From: an uncultured Cryomorphaceae bacterium
GTDB taxonomy: Bacteria > Bacteroidota > Bacteroidia > Flavobacteriales > Schleiferiaceae
Assembly: GCA_937900215.1 (NCBI GenBank)
Contig: CALCFH010000070.1
Location: forward strand, 1-22,247
Direction: 5' to 3'
Length of the DNA stretch: 22,247 nt
In this document: in pieces, positions 6,691 through 14,137 of the stretch
How the letters are laid out: every line of letters begins with the position of its first letter
How positions within the stretch are numbered: the first letter of the stretch is position 1
Translations under genes and position numbers: made by a program
The notes under the pieces: generated by a model
The model's input: the letters and a program-made list of their open reading frames with translations, nothing else
Databases searched by the model: none
What the model was told of the DNA's origin: nothing

Positions 6691-8896
6691 ATCCAATTGC
6701 TCACTTAATTGGTTTTTATTCTTAGCGCTACTCCTCTGGCAATTGCCCACTTCTGCCCAGTGGCACATTTCTGTTAAAGGACACTATCCAGAAGGTTCTT
6801 CGGCTTTGCCCAATTCGGCCGTTTTCTTAGATAATAAAGGAATTGGTTTAACAGATCTCAATGGTCAATTTCATCTGGTTGATGCCCAAAAGGGTCAGTG
6901 GCTGAAGGTTTCTTTCGCGGGCTTCTACTCAGACTCTGCTCAGCTTGGAGAGGAAAAGTCTGTTGTCTTTGTTCTTTCGCCACTCACCATCAACGAAATA
7001 ACTATTGTAGAGTCTGCAGATGCCATCCGATTGTCTAAAAAAGCAGCTGGATTGGTCTATGAAATCAGTCCGAAAGAACTTCGCCGCGCGGCCTGCTGTA
7101 ATTTATCCGAGAGCTTCGAAAACAATCCTTCTATAGACGTTGCTTTTGCAGATGCCGTTACGGGCACCCGCACCATTGAAATGCTGGGCCTTTCTGGCAA
7201 GTATATGCAAACCCAAATTGAACTCATTCCGTTTCTACGGGGCATTCAGATTCGCCGCGGCTGGGCCTATATTCCTGGGCCTTGGGTGGATGGCCTCCAA
7301 CTTTCAAAGGGAATTGGCAGTGTTTCAAACGGACATGAAAGTATTTCAGGCCAATTGAATATTGAACTCCGCAAGCCTCAAGGAGAAAAAGGCAATCACC
7401 TTAATTTCTATGTCAATCAAACTGGAAGATTGGAAGCCAATTACACCACTGCTTATGCCGTAACAGAAAACTGGAGCTCTTCTACTTCCCTCCATCTTAG
7501 TACAAATCCTATTGCTATTGATCGCAATGAAGATGGCTTCTTTGATATGCCAGAGGGTCATTTGGCCAGTCTCATGCACAGGTGGAAGTTCCAAGGGAAC
7601 TCCGGTTGGGAAGGTCAATTTGGATTTCGCATTGTAGACGACTACCAATTAGCCGGACAAACTCCTCTCGATAATTCAACCTATTGGAAGATGGAGCGCC
7701 AAAGTCGAGGCGGAAATGGATTCTTTAAACTTGGAAGAATCTTTAACGAACACCCCAATAATAGCTTGGGTATTATTGGAGACTTTCACTATCAAGAACA
7801 AGATGCCCAATTTGGAAGCAGAAATCTAGACGCCGTGCAAAATGGAGGCTCTCTACAGCTTCTATTCGATCATCTTTCTACCCAATCTTCTAATTCTTGG
7901 AAAGCCGGATTGAACGTTCAATACGATAATTACCTCCAAATATTCAATGATTTCAACGCCAATTATCAAGGTGTTCAGCAAGAATTCACACCAGGAATAT
8001 TCGCGGAATACAATTGGGTTCCTTCTGAAAAATGGAATGTTCTTGCCGGTATCCGAACCGATTTTCACAATCTCTTTGGTACACGTATTTCTCCGCGCCT
8101 GCATCTTAAATACAATCCTACTGAAAACACCAGCCTTCGTCTGAGTTCTGGCTCTGGTTTTCGATCCAGTCTTCCTTGGTTAGAAAACCTTGAATTATTG
8201 GCCTCCTCCAGGCTTTTTGATCCCAACTCTTCTCTTGGCTTTTTTGAGCGACGCTTAAATGCCGAACAGGCTTGGAATCACGGATTCTCTGTAGAACAGA
8301 ATTTTAAGCTGAATTATAGGCCCGCTACCATAGTGGTCGACTATTATTTTACCCATTTCGGGAATAGGCAAATTACCGATATGGACGAGGCGAGCAATAT
8401 CTTTCGTTTTACAAACCTCAACGGCCGATCCGAAAGCCATAGTGCTATGGCCCAATTGGATTTTGAGATAAAACGAAGAATGAGCATGCGGCTGGCCTAT
8501 AAGTTCACAGATGCACGCAGCCAATATTCTTCTGGCTATTTAGCTGATCCATACATTAGTAGACACAGAGGATTTATTGCCTGGTTCTATGAAACACGCA
8601 GTGCTTGGGGATTCGATCTCTCTGCCCAATGGGTTGGACCAAAAAGATTACCCGTAAACGCAACAGGCGAACGAAACAATCAATCGCCTTCTTTTGCTCT
8701 CTTTAACGGACAAATTAAAAAGACTTTCAAGGAAAAGTGGGAGTGGTATTTAGGGGCTGAAAATCTATTGGGGTTTGTGCAAGATCAACCCGTACTCAAT
8801 GCAGAAAATCCATTCAGTCCAGATTTTGATGCAACGGTAGTTTGGGGCCCAATAATGGGAAGAATTGTATTCCTCGGATTAAACGTAAAATTCTAG
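6677..8896 (+). CDS. TonB-dependent receptor, probable copper/metal-related type
   Basis: I chose ATG 6677 (739 residues) over 6632 because a signal peptide (LNWFLFLALLLWQLPTSAQ) then starts properly. An AAGAAG lies just upstream. After the signal come a carboxypeptidase-regulatory-like domain (about 30-105), a plug (about 125-245: NPSIDVAFADAVTGTRTIEM, FIPGPW-like YIPGPWVDG, NGHESISGQLNIELRKP) and a beta-barrel ending in LGLNVKF with a terminal aromatic. Cys140-Cys141 start the CCNLSESFENNPS segment, which I recall as typical of receptors paired with HMA proteins. It would import a metal or metallophore across the outer membrane with TonB/ExbB/ExbD energy; the copper substrate is inferred from its HMA partner and the SCO1 neighbour. 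Its TAG stop shares a CTAG with the convergent ABC gene. Confidence 0.88.
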   Translation: MPISKSNCSLNWFLFLALLLWQLPTSAQWHISVKGHYPEGSSALPNSAVFLDNKGIGLTDLNGQFHLVDAQKGQWLKVSFAGFYSDSAQLGEEKSVVFVLSPLTINEITIVESADAIRLSKKAAGLVYEISPKELRRAACCNLSESFENNPSIDVAFADAVTGTRTIEMLGLSGKYMQTQIELIPFLRGIQIRRGWAYIPGPWVDGLQLSKGIGSVSNGHESISGQLNIELRKPQGEKGNHLNFYVNQTGRLEANYTTAYAVTENWSSSTSLHLSTNPIAIDRNEDGFFDMPEGHLASLMHRWKFQGNSGWEGQFGFRIVDDYQLAGQTPLDNSTYWKMERQSRGGNGFFKLGRIFNEHPNNSLGIIGDFHYQEQDAQFGSRNLDAVQNGGSLQLLFDHLSTQSSNSWKAGLNVQYDNYLQIFNDFNANYQGVQQEFTPGIFAEYNWVPSEKWNVLAGIRTDFHNLFGTRISPRLHLKYNPTENTSLRLSSGSGFRSSLPWLENLELLASSRLFDPNSSLGFFERRLNAEQAWNHGFSVEQNFKLNYRPATIVVDYYFTHFGNRQITDMDEASNIFRFTNLNGRSESHSAMAQLDFEIKRRMSMRLAYKFTDARSQYSSGYLADPYISRHRGFIAWFYETRSAWGFDLSAQWVGPKRLPVNATGERNNQSPSFALFNGQIKKTFKEKWEWYLGAENLLGFVQDQPVLNAENPFSPDFDATVVWGPIMGRIVFLGLNVKF

Positions 8897-10497
8897 TGAA
8901 AAACAGCCTCCACTAGACTTTTAGTATAAAGACTTTGAGGTTTACTCAATACCTCAGCGGTTCTACCCTCTTCTTCAATTTTACCTTTATTCAAGACAAT
9001 AATTCGGTCGCTAATAAACTGTACTACAGATAGATCATGTGTAATAAATAGGCAAGAAAACTTGAAATCGTCTTGTAAGTCCTTGAGCAAATTCAGAACT
9101 TTAGATTGTACAGATACATCCAAAGCCGCAACTGATTCATCGCAAATGAGCAGTTCTGGTTCCAATGCTAAACTACGCGCAATGACAATTCTCTGGCGTT
9201 GCCCTCCCGAAAAAGTATGTGGGAAACGATTGTAATCTTCGGCGTTAAGCCCTGTTTTTTCAAGTAGGTGGATGGCTTTATCCTTTGCTTGAGCCTTGTT
9301 CTTAACTAGTTTATGATATAGCATAGGCTCTATAATAGCCTCCCCTGCCGACATTCTAGGATTCAAGCTTGAATACGGATCTTGAAAAACCATTTGAATT
9401 TCGCGACTATATCTCTTTGAACTTGAATACAATGGCTGCCCCTTGAACAAAATATCACACGAATCATCCGGTAAAAGCAGACCACATAAAAGGCGTCCTA
9501 GTGTTGATTTTCCAGATCCGGATTCGCCCACTAAACCCAAGGTTTCAGATTTCCTGAGATCAAAACGGATGTCTTCTAGGACCCTGGTTTTAGAATTTGG
9601 ATACGTAAAATGCAAGGAGCGCACTTCCAATAATTTCTCCTCCTCCGAAAGCTTCACTTCAAGCTTATCGTCGATTTGAATTTTCCCTTTGGAATTCAGT
9701 ATTGCTTCCAACTCAGGCAATCTATTGGCGTTCGGATAGGCAGAAGGCCTGCTGTTTAGCAGTGCCTTCGTATAGCTATTCTTTGGGTTCTCAAGAACCT
9801 CCTTCGCCTTGCCATACTCCATTTGTTCTCCCTTCCTCAACACGCAAATTGTATCTGAAACAGCCTGCACTAATCCTAGATCGTGAGAAATAAAAAGCAC
9901 TGCCATTCCGTATTTCAACTGAAGTTGCTTGAGAAGGAGCACAACCTCTTTCTGAACCGTTGCGTCTAAAGCAGTAGTAGGTTCATCGCAAATCATCAGC
10001 AGTGGTTCTCTCAAAAGCGCCATGGCAATGACTACCCTTTGTCTTTGTCCACCTGAAAGCTCATGCGGATAAGACCTATATACTCTTTCAGGATCAGGCA
10101 GTTGCACTTCTTTAAAGGCATGAATGGCCATTTCTTTGGTTGGATGGTCTATTCCTTCTAAAACCTGATTACCGCAACGGATAACAGGATTTAAAGAGGT
10201 CATGGGTTCTTGAAAAACCATGGCCAAGTGCTTGCGCTGAGCGCGTATTTCCGTTGCTTTTTGGGAGCCATTTAAGTCCACCTCTCCTTCTGGAGTATGC
10301 AAGATAATGCTGCCTTTTACCAAAGCCTTGGAAGAGAGCAATCGCATTATAGCCAAAGCGGTAAGCGATTTTCCAGATCCAGATTCACCCACCAATCCTA
10401 GGGTTTCGCCTTGTGATAGACTAAAGCTTAAAGGTTTTAAGACCTCTTGATCTCCGAAAGAAATACTCAGTTTCTCAAGCCTTAAAAGCTCGGTCAT
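8893..10497 (-). CDS. ABC transporter ATPase, two fused nucleotide-binding domains (Dpp/Opp/YejF type)
   Basis: The 534-residue protein has two complete ATPase halves. The first has Walker A GESGSGKS at 37-44, Q-loop Gln96, signature LSGGQ at 147-151 and Walker B with Asp171-Glu172. The second has Walker A GESGSGKS at 324-331, signature FSGGQ at 429-433 and Asp453-Glu454. The FQEPMTSLNP and FQDPYSSLNP segments and the DESVAALD Walker B are hallmarks of the oligopeptide/dipeptide/nickel ATPase family, here fused as in YejF or GsiA. It should power a peptide-type importer at the inner membrane, but no permease or binding-protein gene is in the window. It is the last gene of the minus-strand operon and overlaps the exonuclease gene by 4 bp (ATGA). 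Its TAG stop overlaps the TonB receptor stop. Confidence 0.93.
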   Translation of the reverse strand: MTELLRLEKLSISFGDQEVLKPLSFSLSQGETLGLVGESGSGKSLTALAIMRLLSSKALVKGSIILHTPEGEVDLNGSQKATEIRAQRKHLAMVFQEPMTSLNPVIRCGNQVLEGIDHPTKEMAIHAFKEVQLPDPERVYRSYPHELSGGQRQRVVIAMALLREPLLMICDEPTTALDATVQKEVVLLLKQLQLKYGMAVLFISHDLGLVQAVSDTICVLRKGEQMEYGKAKEVLENPKNSYTKALLNSRPSAYPNANRLPELEAILNSKGKIQIDDKLEVKLSEEEKLLEVRSLHFTYPNSKTRVLEDIRFDLRKSETLGLVGESGSGKSTLGRLLCGLLLPDDSCDILFKGQPLYSSSKRYSREIQMVFQDPYSSLNPRMSAGEAIIEPMLYHKLVKNKAQAKDKAIHLLEKTGLNAEDYNRFPHTFSGGQRQRIVIARSLALEPELLICDESVAALDVSVQSKVLNLLKDLQDDFKFSCLFITHDLSVVQFISDRIIVLNKGKIEEEGRTAEVLSKPQSLYTKSLVEAVFH

Positions 10498-11216
10498 ACG
10501 ATCTTAATTTCCGATTCATCTAGAATAGGCTCTTGACGCATTTTCAAAAGTATTTGAGCTAGAGTTAAGGTATCCTTTTCACAATACTTCGCTATGCGTT
10601 GTAGGTCGTTTTCATTCCAATATACTGATCCAACTTGACTTCCATCTATATCGTCTTTCGGACTTGGAATACCTAAAACTTTTGCCAGTAATTTCAGAGA
10701 GGTAAAATGCTTTCCATCTCCGAATTTCCACAATTCCATGGTATCGAGATGGTGAATTTCCCAAGGTTTTTTACCCTGAATATCCAACACCTTAGGAAGA
10801 TCTAATCCATTGATTAAAAACCTTCTGCACAAGTAAGGGAAATCAAATTCTTTTCCATTGTGTGCACACAGTCGATAGTCTGGATTTTTATCTAGAATAT
10901 GGGCAAGCTCTTGCAACAGCTCCAACTCATTATCTCCGAAAACACTCTTCAACCGAAACACTCGTCCTTGGCCATGGGCACGCTCAAATACGCCAAGAGA
11001 GACACAGACAACCTTACCAAACTCAGCCAGAATACCGGCCCTTTGCGGGTAATATTCTTCCGCTGTGAATTCGTCCTTTCGCTGCCAACGTGTTTTATCT
11101 TCCCAGAGTTTTTGCCAATCAGGATCTAAATCGGCATAGGATGAAAAGCCTGAAACCGTTTCTATATCTAAGAAAAGAACCGATGATAAATCTAAATGAT
11201 GAAGTGCTGAACTCAT
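10494..11216 (-). CDS. Predicted PolB-like 3'-5' exonuclease (DEDDy)
   Basis: I start this at ATG 11216 (240 residues) because it forms an ATGA overlap with the preceding stop, and the 63 residues of the longer open frame (from 11405) do not look like protein of this family. The DEDDy exonuclease residues are visible: Asp17 and Glu19 in LFLDIETVSG, Asp125 in AHNGKEFDFPYL, and Tyr211 with Asp215 in KYCEKDT. This matches the predicted PolB-like 3'-5' exonuclease family (PF10108 type), which stands alone without polymerase domains. A role in DNA or RNA end processing or repair is inferred from the fold; the substrate is unknown. It is fourth in the operon, with 4-bp overlaps on both sides. Confidence 0.87.
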   Translation of the reverse strand: MSSALHHLDLSSVLFLDIETVSGFSSYADLDPDWQKLWEDKTRWQRKDEFTAEEYYPQRAGILAEFGKVVCVSLGVFERAHGQGRVFRLKSVFGDNELELLQELAHILDKNPDYRLCAHNGKEFDFPYLCRRFLINGLDLPKVLDIQGKKPWEIHHLDTMELWKFGDGKHFTSLKLLAKVLGIPSPKDDIDGSQVGSVYWNENDLQRIAKYCEKDTLTLAQILLKMRQEPILDESEIKIV

Positions 11217-12367
11217 TTGCCGTACATTTTTAAAACCTCGTTTACATATAGATGAAAGCAGTCTTTGTGTGGCTTGCCTTCGGTTGAATAACGGAAACCC
11301 AATCGGGTAATCACAATAGAATGCTCTGGAATAACAATTACATATTGCCCTTCTCTTCCTCTCATATAATACACAGGCGTACCGTGACTCTCTTGATCTA
11401 TCCAATAAGAATAGCCGTAATGATCTGATTTATAGCCTTTGGTTGCGAGCTCAAAGAAGCTAGAATCTAAAATCTGATTGCCCCTCCAGTTTCCTTTGTG
11501 CAATGCCAACAATCCGAAACGCGCAAAATCTCTCGCATTGGTATTGAAGCAGCAATAGCCAATTTCCATTCCATCTGGATGATCGAGTTGCCAAAGTGCA
11601 GGCTCTTGCGCACCCATCGGCTGCCAAAATTCTTTGGATGCATACTCAGACAGACTCATGCCTGTGGCACGAATTACACAGATTGCCAAAAACTGGGTGC
11701 TTCCACTTTGATAGTTATAAACCTCACCCGGCCTTTCTGAAACTTCTACCTCTGAAAGCATAACCTCCTCTAAATGATCTGAATAATAGGTTTTGGCTGT
11801 AAGTGTAAAAGGACTTTTATAATGCTCCTTCCAACTCAAACCTGCAGTCATGGTGCTGAGATGCTTAAGCTCAAGATCTCCCGCATACGTTCCTTTTAGT
11901 TCCGGGATAAGCTCCATTACTTTTTGATTCCATCCCTTCAAAAAGCCTTGCTCGATGGCCTTTTCTGCCAAAAGAGTTACGATTGTTTTGCTGGCGGAAA
12001 AGGTATTGGTTTGAGACTTTTCATTGTACCCACCCCAATAATGTTCTTGAACCAATGAGTCGTTGACTAATACAGTAAAACCCACGCTTCGCGTCACTTC
12101 CAACATATTCCTGAGCTCAGTAGTGAGTGGCTCTTTATTCAATTCTGAATGTACATACAAGTCTTGTGGCGATGAAGAAGCCTCAATTTGACGAAGATCA
12201 AAATAGATATGATCGTCTATTTCTGCCGATTTTGCCCCACGGAGATAGGTAGATTTTATTCCTTTTATTAAATACGTAGAATCGGTTGTCCAAAGCAGTA
12301 CAACTGCTAAAAGACTTAGACTTAAACTAAAGTAAAAAGCCCACTTTACGGCTTTGCGCATATGCAA
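11213..12367 (-). CDS. Membrane-anchored serine hydrolase, class C beta-lactamase family
   Basis: This is a 384-residue protein with an N-terminal membrane segment (about 9-27) and a beta-lactamase-like fold. The SxxK motif is Ser124-Ala-Ser-Lys127 in FSASKTIV; the second catalytic motif region is YNYQSGST (217-224), with Tyr217 or Tyr219 as the likely base. The YCCFNTNARDFARFG segment (271-285) is typical of the CubicO/NylB-like branch. Such enzymes act as esterases, amidases or D-amino-acid peptidases; true beta-lactam hydrolysis is not implied. The active domain is expected in the periplasm. It starts 22 bp inside lipB; ATG 12361 is an equally possible start. Its TGA overlaps the exonuclease ATG. 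Confidence 0.87.
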   Translation of the reverse strand: MHMRKAVKWAFYFSLSLSLLAVVLLWTTDSTYLIKGIKSTYLRGAKSAEIDDHIYFDLRQIEASSSPQDLYVHSELNKEPLTTELRNMLEVTRSVGFTVLVNDSLVQEHYWGGYNEKSQTNTFSASKTIVTLLAEKAIEQGFLKGWNQKVMELIPELKGTYAGDLELKHLSTMTAGLSWKEHYKSPFTLTAKTYYSDHLEEVMLSEVEVSERPGEVYNYQSGSTQFLAICVIRATGMSLSEYASKEFWQPMGAQEPALWQLDHPDGMEIGYCCFNTNARDFARFGLLALHKGNWRGNQILDSSFFELATKGYKSDHYGYSYWIDQESHGTPVYYMRGREGQYVIVIPEHSIVITRLGFRYSTEGKPHKDCFHLYVNEVLKMYGK

Positions 12368-13056
12368 TTAAATTGTAATTCGAACTGAGTGAGAATAGAA
12401 TCAACCACTTCTTGTCTAGGGGGAAGAGTACTTAATTCTTGAGCCATATTGGCAACTGCCTTATCGGCAATTCCACAAGGTACAATGTACTCAAAATACT
12501 TCAAATCTACAGAATGGTTGAGTGCAAATCCGTGCATGGTAACCCAACGTGAAGCCTTTATGCCCATTGCACAAACCTTTCGCGCCTTTTCAGTTCCTGC
12601 ATCAAACCAAACACCCGTCTCTCCTTTCGACCGATCTGCTTTGAGTCCATACTGATGGAGCACCTCAATGATTATTTCTTCTAAGCACCTCAAGTATCTG
12701 TGAATATCCGTAAAGAAATCGTCGAGGTCTAAAATAGGATAACCCACAATCTGTCCCGGACCGTGGTAAGTAATGTCTCCACCGCGATTAATTGGTAAAA
12801 ACTCAATTCCCATACTTTCGAGCTCTGCCTGATCAATTAAAAGATGCTCGGCCTTTCCGCTCTTTCCTAAAGTGTAAACATGCGGATGTTCGCAAATCAG
12901 CAAATAATGAACGAGCGGTTCTTTCTCTTCTTCCGCTTTATCTCGATTGGCAAGTTTCCTAGCCACTAATTCGTCAAAGTATTGTTGTTGGATATCCCAG
13001 GCCTCCTTAAAGCCAATCCACCCTAAATCAACGACCTTAACGAGGGGTTTTCTCAT
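12346..13056 (-). CDS. lipB: Lipoyl(octanoyl) transferase LipB
   Basis: LipB moves the octanoyl group from acyl carrier protein to the lipoyl domains of enzymes such as pyruvate dehydrogenase, the first step of lipoate assembly, in the cytoplasm. At 236 residues the length fits. The RGGDITYHGPGQ signature is at 91-102, the catalytic Lys167 lies in AMGIKASR, and the catalytic Cys194 in IVPCGIAD. The start at 13056 forms an ATGA overlap with the isomerase stop, which supports it. LipA, the next enzyme in the pathway, is not in the window. The stretch at about 35-47 (ANRDKAEEEKEP) is a charged insertion near the N-terminus that is longer than in E. coli LipB. Confidence 0.96.
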   Translation of the reverse strand: MRKPLVKVVDLGWIGFKEAWDIQQQYFDELVARKLANRDKAEEEKEPLVHYLLICEHPHVYTLGKSGKAEHLLIDQAELESMGIEFLPINRGGDITYHGPGQIVGYPILDLDDFFTDIHRYLRCLEEIIIEVLHQYGLKADRSKGETGVWFDAGTEKARKVCAMGIKASRWVTMHGFALNHSVDLKYFEYIVPCGIADKAVANMAQELSTLPPRQEVVDSILTQFELQFNCICAKP

Positions 13057-14057
13057 CCGATTTTACCCAGTTCAGCCTTCAGAAAATCAATTACTTTGAT
13101 ATCCATAATATCTACTTGATGAATTTCAGACAGATAGTATGAAACCCAATCTCCTAGGTGATTGAGGTATAAGCTCTGAGAAATAAGTGAACTTCCGGGT
13201 GCTTTCCACTCCAATACGGTAGGGGTTCTTTTGAGTAGAATGTCTTTATTGATATCCGCACGGATGGCATTCCGCTTGTACTCAAAATCACTTCTCAATA
13301 GAATTACAGCAAAGCTTTGGTTTCCACCAGCCCATCCAACCAACTCATTGTGGTTCATCTCGGGTATAGCCGAAGACCAACCCAACATTTTTGAATTCTC
13401 ATTTAATTGCTGACGCAGGCGTTCGCCCATGGCGGCCAAACCATCTGTGCAATACACTACAGCACAGTGGTTTTTCAATTGCTCAGCGTATATTTTGGCT
13501 TGAGAATGTATAGCATCTATATCCTTGCGCATGCCTGCAATGGCTTCTTTCCAAGAAGCAATATAATCGGGCGTTTTAAGGCCGTAGAAATCTAGAAAAG
13601 ACAGTAAGCCTGTAATGCTATAACCCAGCATGGACCTAGGCGGATTGCCTCCTTCTACCACAAATGCGTTAAAATTATGCTTCGTTGCCAATTCAAGTGC
13701 TCTTCCTCCCGAAGTAATGATGGCCACCTCAGCCTTGCGCTCAATGGCTTGTTCTAGAGCCGCCAAGGTTTCTTCCGTATTGCCCGAATAACTGCTGGCA
13801 ATGACCAGGGTGTTTTCATCTACAAAAGCGGGTAAATAATAATCTTTATTTACAAAAATGGGCGTATGACTTGAGGCAGACATCCACTCTGCTGCCAGGC
13901 TACCACCAATTCCTGAACCACCTAATCCGGTTATCACTACAGCCTTAAATCTCTTAGCCGGATTTTTCCATTTTGCTCTTTCCGCAATTTTCAATCCTTC
14001 TTCTAGGTGGTCTGGAAAAGCAGCAATTAAATCTTTCATCATGGCGTATAAACTCAT
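13053..14057 (-). CDS. Bifunctional phosphoglucose/phosphomannose isomerase (SIS-domain family)
   Basis: Two SIS folds are present. The first carries GLGGSGIGGS at 44-53 and SSYSGNTEET at 88-97, the phosphosugar-binding loops (numbered from ATG 14057, 334 residues). The second has EMNHNELVGW at about 233-242 and a C-terminal NHLGDWVSYY / VDIMDIKVIDFLK segment, as in the dual-specificity PGI/PMI family (bact-PGI_C). The reaction would interconvert glucose-6-P or mannose-6-P with fructose-6-P. The frame extends to 14090, but a consensus -7 element lies inside those extra codons, so the start must be downstream: 14057, or the ATG pair at 14042 and 14039 just before KDLIAAFPDHLEE. It is first in the five-gene operon. 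Confidence 0.87.
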   Translation of the reverse strand: MSLYAMMKDLIAAFPDHLEEGLKIAERAKWKNPAKRFKAVVITGLGGSGIGGSLAAEWMSASSHTPIFVNKDYYLPAFVDENTLVIASSYSGNTEETLAALEQAIERKAEVAIITSGGRALELATKHNFNAFVVEGGNPPRSMLGYSITGLLSFLDFYGLKTPDYIASWKEAIAGMRKDIDAIHSQAKIYAEQLKNHCAVVYCTDGLAAMGERLRQQLNENSKMLGWSSAIPEMNHNELVGWAGGNQSFAVILLRSDFEYKRNAIRADINKDILLKRTPTVLEWKAPGSSLISQSLYLNHLGDWVSYYLSEIHQVDIMDIKVIDFLKAELGKIG

Positions 14058-14072
14058 CAAATTAATAAGCTT

Positions 14073-14080
14073 CAAATCTA
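14073..14080 (-). promoter_or_regulatory. -7 element TAGATTTG for the minus-strand operon
   Basis: Reading leftward, TAGATTTG matches TAnnTTTG exactly. Initiation about 7 nt downstream would give a leader of roughly 9 nt to ATG 14057 or about 25 nt to the ATGs at 14042 and 14039. The -33 region has no clear TTG. It is the only promoter candidate seen for the five overlapping genes. Confidence 0.5.
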
Positions 14081-14109
14081 CGCAATGCATTCGAGCCTAC
14101 AGCCACCCT

Positions 14110-14117
14110 TATCTTTG
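14110..14117 (+). promoter_or_regulatory. -7 element TATCTTTG for lysS
   Basis: TATCTTTG is an exact TAnnTTTG match, 20 bp before the lysS ATG. A weak TTCG at 14090-14093 could serve as the -33 region. It lies about 30 bp from the oppositely directed element at 14073-14080, so polymerase binding at the two promoters may compete. Confidence 0.55.
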
Positions 14118-14137
14118 CGGCCAATTAGCTGATTTTT

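Noticed and set aside
11217..11405. 63-codon N-terminal extension of the exonuclease frame
   Set aside because: It lies wholly inside the serine hydrolase gene, reads as out-of-frame Arg/Cys-rich sequence, and the ATGA overlap at 11216 gives a natural start.
14058..14090. Longest isomerase start at 14090
   Set aside because: A consensus -7 promoter element lies within these codons, so the mRNA should begin downstream.
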